Of a DNA stretch of 64,000 nt, positions 1 to 10,633 are shown one piece after another. Numbering within the stretch: position 1 is the first letter of the stretch; each line of letters begins with the position of its first letter. The stretch spans positions 43,321,705 to 43,385,704 of the forward strand of contig NC_092350.1 of assembly GCF_963676685.1 (NCBI RefSeq), in the 5' to 3' direction. The stretch is from Mytilus edulis. Taxonomy: Eukaryota > Mollusca > Bivalvia > Mytilida > Mytilidae. The notes beneath the pieces are model-generated. The model did not search any database. It saw only the letters and a list, made by a program, of their open reading frames with translations, and was not told the origin of the DNA. Position numbers and translations under genes: made by a program.

Positions 1-2178
1 CTTAAAATCTATAACCTTATAAAATCGACTTTTAAAAATAAGGTTAATGCTTTCTCCGTATTTTGCTTATCTGATAAAAATAAAGTTTTGTTTGACGGAT
101 AAAAGTTTAAGTGTAGGCGGTTTCCGGGAAGGTTACACGTGTAGCTGTACTACGCATGGTTTAGTGAAGCTGGGGCTGTAAATTGTGATCGTAGGGTCCG
201 TCCATCCGTTTGTTCGTTCCATAGCACCTTTTTGCATGTATGCATTGACTGGATTGTATTGAAACTTTTAGAGAATCTAAGCACCTTACTGCATTGATCA
301 CCAATTGTTTTATATCTATTCAAAATGATTTTGAGTTTCCTTTAGAAAAACCTGTACTAAGTAATATTTTCTCATTCTACCTGTTTCTTAGTCTTGTACA
401 CATAAACAATTATTTTTGAGATAATTTATAGTTATTCTATATTCATATAAAGTTATTATACCTTGAGTGACTCCTATTTTATTCTTTATCAAAATAGTTT
501 CACAAAAGGAGATATGCATGTTATGTTCACAAACTCTTTTAACTCATTCAATTTCTCACAAGCATGTGCACGTTTTAAAAAAAAAATCTATGTATGAAAC
601 ATTTTGGGGAAATTCCATGGCCAAACAATTTCTCCTTCAAATTGTTTTTCTTTGCAACAGTCACAATATATTTCTTATATAATAGCATTGTATTAAATGT
701 ACAAAAACGTACATTGTATTAAAATGGCTCTTCTATTGTTTATCCTTATAATTATTTGGTTGTCCATAACAGCATGGACTTTGCCATATCTACAAATGAG
801 GAAACATATGAATGTAGCAGATAGATAATCAACAATAAAAATAAAAACAACAGTTGCAGGAAGAAAAACCCATTAAAATTTAATATAGGCAAGGCTTTTG
901 GGACTTATCTAAAAGCAATCACCACGTTTGACAGATTGTATGCTTAGTTGATTTGCCATAGTATAAGTTGTCTGATTAAAACGCCAACACAGGAAGAATT
1001 ATGCATTTGCAGTAAACATACCCGTAAGCAAATTTTATTATTAAATAAATGAGTAAAGAACAAATTGTCGAACCCTATAATGCTGTCATTCATATTAATA
1101 GCCTTAACTCGATCTACTGCATAAGTCTGTTTTCGATGTAAGAAAATTTCCACCAATTTATATTAAAATGCTTACAATTCATTCAGAATTGAGATAATTT
1201 TAGACAGTTAATTTTAGTTTGTGTAATTTAAATCAAAACCTACAGTAAAGCACAGATAAAGCTCAGGTGAAACAAGTTTGTCCTATGTACAAGTGTATCG
1301 GACAAACTCACCAAAACTATTATAGCGCGCTCTCCTCGGGTGCGAGAGATTGTGGGTATCATCATCTTGGGGTGGGGACAACCAAAGACTTGTAAATTGG
1401 TATTTGCTGTCTCTCCTCTACCCACGCGGCGCAAAGAATGCTATGGTTCGAGTCCGAATAATGTGTCCAAGTAGGATGACGAAACAAAAAAATATTCGGA
1501 CAAGAAAAGGTTCCATATCATTTAACTCTTGGAGAGTTGATTGAAATCCAATTAGTACATAGTTTAGTGGGAGTTATGGATACAAGATGCATCATATACA
1601 CAGTAGTAAAAGTCCATGTTTTACTATTGAAAACCCCCCCCCAAAAAAAAACAATGGGATGAAAAGATAAAAAGTAGTTATAGAATCCAGTGTTTTCTGA
1701 AATGTATCACCAATTATCGATCACTGGTTTAGAAATAGTTATGGATACATGGTGAGGACGAACGACGAAGGAACGAAATATTAACAAACAAACCGTATAA
1801 ACGAACGAACAAATAGAAGGACGGACGAACACAACAGTCACTTCACACAACCACACCACTAATTACGTAAAGTAATAAACAAAAGAAACGTATTCATCGT
1901 AATCTTAACTAATCTCCAAATATAAACCTTCCGTAAAACACTGTCTTCAAAATAAACAAAAACCGACGTCTTTTTAAAGACTGTTGTTGTTGCCCTAAAG
2001 CACTACACTATCACTTTATGATAATTTGTTGCGTCAAAAGGATTAAAGACAAATCAATACACATTGTCTTTGATATACAAAAAGTTGATGAAGTGAAAAC
2101 TTAGCCATTCCATAATTTTACTAAACAATCGTTGATTCTCAAAATGAAATTCACTACTAACAATTGGAAACTGGATGA
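1..2178. other. Non-coding left flank
   Basis: No gene is recognisable. The sequence is AT-rich with short open frames of no coding character. It holds a degenerate ACGA/AACG-type microsatellite at about 1745-1835 and a possible tRNA-derived fragment at 1318-1460, annotated separately. Confidence 0.6.
1318..1460 (+). repeat. Possible tRNA-derived SINE fragment
   Basis: A GGTTCGAGTCC stretch at 1445-1455 matches the RNA polymerase III B box. About 120 bp upstream, TAGCGCGCTCTCC followed by TCGGGTGCGAGAG resembles the A-box and D-arm region of a tRNA. The spacing is far too long for a real tRNA gene, so a decayed tRNA-derived SINE or rearranged tRNA pseudogene is the best reading. No second copy is visible in this window, so it is tentative. 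Confidence 0.25.
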
Positions 2179-2412
2179 TAACTGAGGCCCCTCATGGGGG
2201 GTCCTAGTAATCACATAATCACCATTATTTGCCAATATAATCACATAATCATTAAATATTTGCTTATCTTTAGTAATCAAATAATCATAAACTAAAAATA
2301 CAGTCCTAGGTAATCAAATAATCATGAAATATTTGGCTTAATAATCAAATAATCATTAAAAAAAACGGCCAAGTAATCACATAATCAAAAACCCCATGAG
2401 GGCCCTCATAAC
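2179..2412. mobile_element. MITE with 17-bp TIRs and TAAC target duplication
   Basis: The element runs 2183-2408 (226 bp). Its ends are TGAGGCCCCTCATGGGG and the inverse complement of TGAGGGCCCTCATGGGG, 16 of 17 matching, and each end is itself nearly palindromic. TAAC stands immediately outside both ends (2179-2182 and 2409-2412), as a 4-bp target-site duplication. The interior is made of loosely repeated TAATCA(A/C)ATAATCA motifs. No coding capacity, so it is non-autonomous; the superfamily is not clear. Confidence 0.75.
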
Positions 2413-2608
2413 TCAACGGCTTTACAGTTTTACATGTTGAGAGAAAATATTGACCAATTGTATTCTGTTATCATGGGGATGTGTGTAATATGTGAGTAAC
2501 AATTCACTTTATTCTAATTTTACGAATTCCAAAGTAATACGTCTTTTTCGTTGTTTAAATGTTTAAATGTTTTCGCATACAATTTCAGCCAATTATATTG
2601 TATATTAT

Positions 2609-2832
2609 ACTTATTTTCCAAATTCGTTGTTAGTTTAACGTATACACGCAGTAGCTCGCCCAATTTCTTCAAATCAGATCAGCTAAAGTGCATACCATAC
2701 ACAAATCATACTGCATATATACTTATTTTCCGAATTCGTTGTTAGTTTAACGTATACACGCAGTAGCTCGCCCAATTTCATAAAATCAGATCAGCTAAAG
2801 TGCATATACATTGTACCATACACAAATCGTAT
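2609..2832 (+). repeat. Two-copy tandem duplication, 112-bp unit
   Basis: The segment starting ACTTATTTTCC at 2609 recurs at 2721, with shared blocks CGTATACACGCAGTAGCTCG and CAGATCAGCTAAAGTGCATA and a few substitutions and small indels. The copies are directly adjacent. No function is apparent. Confidence 0.8.
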
Positions 2833-3347
2833 TACTTTTACACGTAATTCACTTATTTGGAAAGGAATGAAAATATGTTATCGCCGGCTCGCAAAGGTGA
2901 GTTTGAATCTTCTTATGAGGTCCCTTTAAGTCAGATAGTCCCTCACGTGTCTTCTTTTACATCCCTTGCTTTCAAATCGTTAGATTTAAGTGTCCCTAAT
3001 GAAGGTTAATCCAGAAAATCGCTTCGAACGCACGGAATTTAAAAGTGTTATTTTAATTTTATATTTATTTAGACCAGACGGTCAAAATATTCTGCTTACT
3101 ATGTTTATAAAGATAACCCAATTTTCTTTTTGGCCCTCAAAGTAGACCTTTATAGATCCCCATACACAAGCAAAATACTTTGTTGTTTTAACTTTAGACA
3201 TATAAGCCCAATGAAAAGAAGTACATTTGCGATTTTTTTAAGTACTGCCGCGAGTATGATTAAGAACTGAACAAAATCAATCCGTCTCCAAACTTATTTT
3301 TGACCTAATAATGAAGCAAAGTCACAATAAGAGATATGTTAGATAAT
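2833..3347. other. Non-coding spacer
   Basis: AT-rich sequence with no recognisable gene or repeat copy between the 112-bp duplication and the tandem-core element. Confidence 0.5.
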
Positions 3348-4128
3348 TATACCCCCGCTTTAAAAAAGGGGGGGGTATACTGTTTTACCTCTGTCTGTCA
3401 GTCCGTCCGTCCATCAGTCCGTCAGTCAGTCCGTCCCACGAAACTTCGTCACATTTTTCTCAGGAACTACACATCCACCCTTTCTGTAATTTGGTATCAA
3501 CATTTATATATGTCAGCCATACCGTGTGATGCATTTTCAGATTCATCACTTGACAACTTCCTGTTTACCGAACACTTGTATGATTTTACACATGATAGCC
3601 AAGTTGAAAATTTTCGTCACATTTTTTTCAGGAACTACAATACAAGGATTTCTGTAATTTGGTTTCAGGATTTATATAAGTCAGCTATACCGTGTGATGC
3701 GTTTTCAGATTCATCACTCGACAACTTCCTGTTTACTGAACACTTGTATGATTTTACACATGATAGCCAAGTTGAAAATTTTCGTCACATTTTTCTCAGG
3801 AACTACAATACAAGGATTTCTGAAATTTGGTTTCAGGATTAATATAAGTCAGCTATACCGTGTGATACGTTTTCAGATTCATCACTCAACAACTTCCTGT
3901 TTACCGAACACTTGTATGATTTTACACATGATAGCCAAGTTGAAAATTTTTGTCACATTTTTCTCAGGAACTACAATACAAGGATTTCTGAAATTTGGTT
4001 TCAGGATTTATATAAGTCAGCTATACCGTGTGATGCGTTTTCAGATTCATCACTCGACAACTTCCTGTTTACCGAACACTTGCATATTTTTACACTATTA
4101 ATATTATCCACTTGCGGCGGGGGTATCA
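3348..4128 (+). mobile_element. Tandem-core element, four units of 168 bp
   Basis: The left end reads ATACCCCCGC and the right end GCGGGGGTAT, an inverted pair. After the left end comes a GTCC/GTCA microsatellite (about 3390-3437), then tandem units marked by CGTCACATTTTTCTCAGG at 3447, 3615, 3783 and 3951, an exact 168-bp period. A microsatellite next to a 150-170-bp tandem core is the layout of the bivalve pearl/HINE (Helentron-related) elements. Because 168 is divisible by three, a repeated 56-residue open frame runs through the array; it is a by-product of the period, not evidence for a protein. No target duplication is seen, as expected for Helitron-type insertion. Confidence 0.7.
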
Positions 4129-4141
4129 TCAGTGAGCAGTA

Positions 4142-4990
4142 GCTCGCAGTTTCACTTGTTCTTATCAAAATAACGTCAAGATTTTTACTAGGATTAATTT
4201 AGAATTAAACAAATTGGTTGACATGCACGACGAATAAAACCTATGACAAGACTACCAAACTTGATTTTTAATAACCCCAATAAGAGTCCATATACAAAAT
4301 AATGTAATTCCAGGAAAAGCCATTTCAGTTCAGATATAAATTTACAGATTTCTGGAAAAATACTCCCCATCAATTCGTCGTCTATTCTTAAACTATTGAC
4401 AACTTTAGGTGCATTAGACCATGCATGTTTTTAAGCAATAAAAAGTATATTCGAATTCGTATTTAGAGTTTTGCATCAAACTGTTCGCTTCAGTGTCAAT
4501 TTGTAATCTTTCCAAACAACAACATGTCTAATATGACGGATCTATTAGGAACAGAAATTATTCATATTTCCACAAATCTTGACATTTTTTTCTTAGTTAT
4601 AATGGGCATGTGTGTTTTCTGTAAGTAGCATTATTTATTATTTAATAAATCGTTTATCAAAAAAAATATGTAATTAATTTGTTTTAAGAAATAGTCAATC
4701 AATACCTTATGTATTTGATAGATGGTAGTACAAAAAATTATATGTCAGAAATCTTTTAAAAGCAAGGTTTTCATAAATTGCATATATTGCCGCTTTTTGT
4801 ACTCTTTGAAGCATAATTTATACATTAGAACTATATATGATATAGACTCTTTAATATTCCAATTCCAGTAGGATTGGCAAATTCTCAAAGACCAACAGAA
4901 AAAGCATGTTGCCAAGTTTTTTTTATGTCATTTTCATATATATTGGTAATGGCCTTTCACTCAGTGCTTGCATCTCATATAGTCCCGTGT
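4142..4990. other. Non-coding spacer
   Basis: AT-rich, no gene, no repeat family shared with the rest of the window. Confidence 0.5.
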
Positions 4991-4993
4991 ATT

Positions 4994-5416
4994 TGTTATT
5001 AAGGATACTACTGGAACTAGAAGGTTTGCTTCATATCTTGATCGTTTCCTCGATACTGACACCAGAGGCGGATTTTTGGAAAAAAAATGGTTGCTTATAT
5101 AGGGAATCACTGAAGCGTGACTGGAGCAGGCCCCCTCTTAGGTCAGTCAGTGGGCCCGCAATTATGAAAATTTCTGGATCCGCCACTGGACACATATACT
5201 ACAATCCGACAAACGTGATGATTTCAGCTTTCCGAATGTCAACTTCGCATTTCTCTGTAGAAACACAACCTCTTCACATACATGTATCGCAATTAATACC
5301 ATTCGTTCTTGAATGTTTCGCATGCATTAACAAAAATATAGTCGACAGATGAACTGCTGCATCAACCTATGGCGAAGAAAGACTGAAACTACTATTTTCT
5401 TTAGTACGATTATGGT
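4994..5416 (+). repeat. Left copy of gap-flanking duplication
   Basis: This stretch, from GGATACTACTGGAACTAG to TACGATTATGGT, is repeated almost base for base at 5517-5926 on the other side of the N gap. Differences are mostly single-base run-length changes (for example GGTTTGC versus GGTTTTGC, GGGCCCGC versus GGGCCGC, CTTTCCG versus CTTCCG). It contains a 126-bp MITE (5063-5188). Confidence 0.9.
5063..5188 (+). mobile_element. hAT5-like MITE, 126 bp, TSD GACAC
   Basis: Ends are CAGAGGCGGATTTT and GGATCCGCCACTG, inverted copies of a CAxxGGCGGAT terminus. GACAC lies directly outside both ends (5058-5062, 5189-5193). The interior (GAATCACTGAAGCGTGACTG, CCCCCTCTTAGG) is shared with the element at 51681-51831. 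No coding capacity. Confidence 0.8.
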
Positions 5417-5516
5417 NNNNNNNNNNNNNNNNNNNNNNNNNNNNNNNNNNNNNNNNNNNNNNNNNNNNNNNNNNNNNNNNNNNNNNNNNNNNNNNNNNNN
5501 NNNNNNNNNNNNNNNN
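5417..5516. other. Assembly gap of exactly 100 N
   Basis: One hundred undetermined bases, the conventional placeholder for a scaffold join of unknown size. The two sides carry the same sequence, so the true gap size may be negative (overlapping contig ends). Confidence 0.99.
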
Positions 5517-5926
5517 ATACTACTGGAACTAGAAGGTTTTGCTTCATATCTTGATCGTTTCCTCGATACTGACACCAGAGGCGGATTTTTGGAAAAAAAA
5601 TGGTTGCTTATATAGGGAATCACTGAAGCGTGACTGGAGCAGGCCCCCTCTTAGGTCAGTCAGTGGGCCGCAATTATGAAAATTTCTGGATCCGCCACTG
5701 GACACATATACTACAATCCGACAAACGTGATGATTTCAGCTTCCGAATGTCAACTTCGCATTTCTCTGTAGAAACACAACCTCTTCACATACATGTATCG
5801 CAATTAATACCATTCGTTCTTGAATGTTTCGCATGCATTAACAAAAATATAGTCGACAGATGAACTGCTGCATCAACCTATGGCGAAGAAAGACTGAAAC
5901 TACTATTTTCTTTAGTACGATTATGG
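5517..5926 (+). repeat. Right copy of gap-flanking duplication
   Basis: Near-identical to 4994-5416, including the MITE (here 5576-5700, TSD GACAC at 5571-5575 and 5701-5705). Only this copy continues past the shared end, into TACATGAACAAACTATAAAT. Probably the same locus assembled twice. Confidence 0.9.
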
Positions 5927-6009
5927 TACATGAACAAACTATAAATGGCTGGATGTGTCTCTATCCCAATTTTGATATATTTTTACTCGTCAAATTTTCA
6001 GTATTTAAA

Positions 6010-6180
6010 TACATGAACAAACTATAAATGGCTGAATGACATAAAAAGGGGGGGGGGGGGGGGGGGGGGGGGGTGCTCCACTCATGCTTCAATGATTCCC
6101 TATATTATCAACCAAATTTTTCCCACAAAAGGGGGGCCCGGGCCCCCCATCCCCACCCCTGGATCCGCCTATGGAATTTC
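6010..6180 (-). mobile_element. Damaged MITE copy with 26-base G run
   Basis: From 6074 to 6176 the sequence is the reverse complement of the MITE family at 5063 and 51681 (CATGCTTCAATGATTCCC, then a C/G block, then GGATCCGCC). Its left terminus is missing, and an uninterrupted run of 26 G (6048-6073) stands in its place. TACATGAACAAACTATAAAT occurs both at about 5926 and about 6011, a local duplication beside the element. A G run this long is prone to slippage and sequencing error, so its length is not reliable. Confidence 0.6.
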
Positions 6181-8764
6181 AGTAGCTTTTTTATATAAAT
6201 TTGTGGAGTGAAACAAATAAAAGGTAAATAAGCCGTTATTCTTCTTAAAATAAATCTTTCATGATTTCAACATTTTTAAAGCAAATATATACCCATGGGT
6301 TTAATGATCTCCAACGATCCAGTCCTTAAATTCAATATTTTGCCTGATCAGTCTCGACATTATTTGTTTTACCATTATCCCAAGCTAAATATAAACAGTA
6401 AGCAAACCATGCAAGTTCGTTTTAATTATACGACAGATGACGACTAAATAAATGGCATTATCTAATTTATTCCGCAAATGACTACATAAAGCCGGAAGGA
6501 TACTGTCATATGTATTTAATTAGTTCTATGATAGATCCGGAATCTACCTTAAATTATACCAAAATATAGGCAAATTATTTCATGACCTTTACCGTCTGAA
6601 TAGATCTATATAAAAATAAAAAGATATGGTACGATTGTCGTGAACTCTTATGTGTCACCTTACATAAACCTTAAAAATGAAAAATAAAAATTCAGCACTT
6701 TAAAAGAAAATATAAGTTAGCGACTCAAATAGGTAATCATGTAGAAAACAAGTCTTGTTCATTTTTTTCTTGAAATGATAGGTTATATAGGTGGTGTCCT
6801 TAATTTAAAATAACACTTAAAAGAAAATATATGTATTTAACTGTGTGTGATTTGTGTTGAAGTAAATGTTTTAAAAGTAATATCAAAAGTATGAACATAT
6901 TTTGTATTTGTTTCTGTATTTGTTCTTTATCGGGAAGGTGTACATAAATATTATGGTGTTTAATGTACTTTCAACTACAAAAAAGTTTTTGTTGTCGTCT
7001 TTGTCAGATTTGTTTGTATGTTTGTTTAAATTTGTATTATAAGTCAGTTGTGTTGTCTCATATGCGGATGCAGGATTTTGAAAATGGGGGTGGGGTCCTG
7101 ACAAGCAAACGGTTGGCGTGATACTTGTAAAAAGTATATGCATTTTTCATATATGAAGCTCTATAAGGGGGCCGGGCCTCCTGTCCCCCTAAATCTGTCT
7201 CTTTTGTCTGAAGTATGTTTACACAGTTTTGGCCGCTGGATTCCAATAATTGTCACGTTAACTAATTATGTTTGTTTTGGTTGCTCTCCCAATTTGTCAA
7301 TATAGCTGAACTAGGCACATCTGTCATACAAGTAGTCTAGCATTTTATTTTGTCTGGTTTTATGGCCTTCCCCTTTTTTCAATTTACCTTGGATTTCGGT
7401 ATTTTGTTAATAAATATTTACGTTTTGTGTTTCATTTTTGACCTATAAGCTACAGGGGATTAGAATTTACGAACGTAACTTAGAGCTTAAACGGACAAAA
7501 AAATAAGACTGTAATCTCTGAAATGTAATATATTGGAGAATGGACTGGGACTGATTTTCATTCATATCATGTTAAGAAGGGTAAAGAAGCTTCCCTGAAA
7601 AACATTATATACAGGACTCCACAGCTTATAAAGCGTTGAACTTTCTAGCATCCATAACAAGACCTGCAGGCATAAAACTTTGCTCAGTGCTCGGAGCACA
7701 AAAATCGTGCTCGAAACATGAAATCCAGCAATTTGATTGGTTGATTTTCGAGTCTGAGTACAAAATCATGCTCGAAAGTTTTATGACCGTGAGATGTCTG
7801 TTTTATTTCTATCATAATCTCACATAATCAGGAATTAATCAAAAATAGCATCAGTCACAGTATACAGCCTATTACAACTTTAAAAAAAGATTCAGTCTGC
7901 AAATTAGAAAAAAAATAACAGAACACGGTTTCCTTTGTGTAAGTTATTATATATACACCAGAAGTCATGTAAAAGGAGATAGCAATTGACTTCTATATAT
8001 GCACAGTACATTTTCGGCAACGTATCTCATATTTAGTGCATTTGCCCGAAATATCTTTAGTGGTTGTTTTTTTTAACAATTTATATGATTAATTAGTACT
8101 TTTTTTAGAAAGTACACAAGCACGTGTTTTAACTTCGTCTGTATGCTGTTTCATAAACAGCAATTATATATACGACGAATTCGAGGGTAAACAAAAATAG
8201 ATAACATTAAAAAAAAAAACGTGAATAAATGCATTAACATTAAAAAAAAAAACACGTGAATAAGTGCATTAGCATTAAAACTTGTCTTTACACTGAAGTC
8301 AAAGGTATATAGGTCAAGTTCTATCATATATGACATCCGCAATATATATATTTAGGTTTTTTATTAGTGGTACAGGCCTATATATGAGGGGCCGGACAGG
8401 GGGGTAAGATTCTCCCTGCTCCCGCCCCTCTGCTCCTTTCTCCCGTCCCTCTTCTCCCTTCTCCCCGCCCCTCTTCTCCCTTCTCCCCTCCTTTTCTCTC
8501 TCCCTTTCTTTTTCCAACATACAGCATTTCATTATAATCCATAAACCAATCAGCCTGGGAGAGTTTCGCTTAGAAGATTAGTAATGCCATATATATATTA
8601 AAGTAACGAATATCTCCTCTTTTACATCATAAACTTCTTTGTCTTAGTATTTCATCCATATTCACCAGTTGTCAAGGAGGAGATTCTGGCTTAATAGAAA
8701 TACATTGATTCGGAGTTTAGTATGACATCCGTTATCACTGAAATATTATAAATATTTGTTTATA
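6181..8764. other. Non-coding spacer with simple-sequence tracts
   Basis: No gene found. Recognisable pieces are a decayed GC-rich element at about 7065-7200, a two-copy 40-odd-bp duplication containing GTGAATAA(A/G)TGCATTA at about 8203-8276, and the pyrimidine tract at 8396-8516. The 63-residue open frame at 7636-7827 has no supporting features. Confidence 0.5.
8396..8516. repeat. Polypyrimidine tract (CTCCC/TTCTCCC repeats)
   Basis: About 100 bp of nearly pure C and T on the plus strand, built on a TTCTCCC(G/T)CCCCT motif. On its left is ATATATGAGGGGCCGGACAG, which is close to the inverse of the sequence bordering the tract at 13145-13275 (CTGTCCAGGCCCTCATATAT). The two tracts are therefore copies of one dispersed repeat. 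Such tracts can adopt triplex (H-DNA) structure in principle. Confidence 0.6.
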
Positions 8765-8902
8765 GGCTAGCTGAAGCACACTTCCAGATGCGGGAGTTTC
8801 TAGCTACATTGAAAACTCATTGGTGGTCTTCGGCTGTTGTCTGCTCTATAGTCGGGTTGTTGTCCCTTTGACACATTTCCAATATCCATTCTCAATTTTA
8901 TT
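8765..8902 (+). mobile_element. 138-bp short interspersed element, copy 1
   Basis: Runs from GGCTAGCTGAAG to CCATTCTCAATTTTATT. The same element, also 138 bp, is cleanly inserted at 61369-61506, and a 5'-shortened copy lies at 48069-48148. Shared blocks are GCTGTTGTCT, GGGTTGTTGTC and TTTGACACATT. No target duplication is obvious. Non-coding and non-autonomous. Confidence 0.75.
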
Positions 8903-10344
8903 GATGGACAGATAGGGTTCTTAAATGTACTTAGTTTCGAAATAAAATAGTTTTGTACATCAACCAGTCATTGAATCAGAAACAACAAGGATGTAATGTT
9001 TGAAGTGATTGCACATACTAAACATCAAAGGACTTCCAGACACTAACAAAGTATATACCCCCACAGTATACTTGTCGTATTTTATTCTTATTGAGTAGTG
9101 CTTATAATGGACAAATTGTAAGGACGGATGACAATCGACACATAGGATCATAAAATGAATATTCACATGATCACACATGGGTGTTAGTGCAGATACCATT
9201 TATAACACCAAATATGTATTGAACTGCATTGTAATCTCATATTAACTACAAACATATTTACAGATATAAGACATTACATCATATTTATATACATATTTTG
9301 CATGTGAACTAAATACAAATGATAAATATAATAAAAACATTTACTTTTGTTTGGTAAATCTGAATAAAACTACAATAATGAAATATTAAGGGTGAAAGTC
9401 CGAAAGTTGGGTATCAAAATTGGCGAGCGTGGCCACGCCTTGTGAACATTTTTTTTTTGTGTCCATGAAAAGTAATAATTGTTAGGCAAGTATATTTTTT
9501 ATTATTAACCCTAAATCAGTTTTGAAACACATGATATAATGTGTCAAATTTGAATAGGACAAACATTATTACCTTACGAGCCTTGCCATAATGTAGTTTA
9601 TATTATGCTTTTTAAAAAAAGATAATAAAAAGAATGGGTAACCAGGCTTTTTTTCATGCTACACTGTGTTCAAAATAAACAAATTTTGTATATGGATTAT
9701 GCATGGAAAACCCAATTTTCTGAAATAAGGAAATGTTGCAAAGTTTGAAAAAAATGATCAAACAAAAGTTTTGTGTTTTTTTGTAAAATACAACCATAAA
9801 TATGATAAACTTTTCATTTTCTATATTAAGACTTAAAGTGGAAGTTCTAACACAGGCATTACCTACTACTCTAAAAAATTGCACATTCTATTAATGGTCG
9901 TCTTTCTTTTCTTCGTAAGAGCTTCCTATTATAAGGAACACCCCTTATATTAAAATATTAAAAAAGGGGGAAGAAACAGGGATACAATACATTACATCAA
10001 GGTAAAATCCAGTGGTGGTGTGCTATGCATTGACAGTGAATTGTAGAAAAAAAAGAATCATAGTAGACGATGTTTTTTTGTATTTCAAAATCCGAGATGG
10101 AGGAAGATATCCTATCTACCTTATCACATTCTTAAATGTATGTGTACCGATAGCGTAATTTAAGGTGCAAAGAGCTCATTGATATGCAGAATGTTGTTCC
10201 AATTCGAAAAAAAGGTCTACTGTTGCTGTTGAAAAAAAAACAATTTCAAACGAAGGTGGTCCTTAACTTTTGAGGGTGGTAAAGTTATATACCTTGGTTT
10301 TCATGAATCTGACCTACCAAATTAGACTATTTACCGGCTATGTT
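8903..10344. other. Non-coding spacer
   Basis: AT-rich with no recognised gene or repeat family; short open frames look random. Confidence 0.5.
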
Positions 10345-10618
10345 ATAACATGACCAACACGACGGGTGCCACATGTGGAGCAGGATCTGCTTACCCTTCT
10401 GGAGCATCTGATAACACCAATTTTTTTTGTGGAGTTCGTGTTGCTAATTCTTAAGTTTTCTATGTTAGGTCATGTGTATACTACTACTATTGTTTGTCTG
10501 TTTTTCTTTTTACATTTTTGGCCATGGCGTTGTCATTTTATTTTTCGATTTATGAGTTTGACTGTCCCTCTGATCCCCTCGGTATCTTTCGCCCCTCTTT
10601 TATACATTCTAGACATAT
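10345..10618 (+). repeat. Dispersed repeat, unexpanded copy
   Basis: Shares a long stretch with 46680-47310: GGAGCAGGATCTGCTTA, CTTCTGGAGCA, TTTTCTATGTT, GCCATGGCGTTGTCA and GGTATCTTTCGCCCCTCTTT in the same order. Here the GCCATGGCG motif is present once; in the other copy it is expanded to 16 tandem units. It ends just 3' of the NHL pseudogene. Confidence 0.7.
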
Positions 10619-10633
10619 ACTTTATAATAAGGA

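Noticed and set aside
1318..1460. A functional tRNA gene
   Set aside because: A-box-like and B-box-like sequences are about 120 bp apart and no cloverleaf can be drawn.
3336..4142. A 168-residue protein with 56-residue repeats
   Set aside because: The frame stays open only because the repeat period is 168 bp; the DNA is a tandem-core mobile element with a microsatellite head.
4906..5863. Open frames of 77-148 codons around the gap
   Set aside because: They run through a MITE and the falsely duplicated gap flank; the frames change with homopolymer length.
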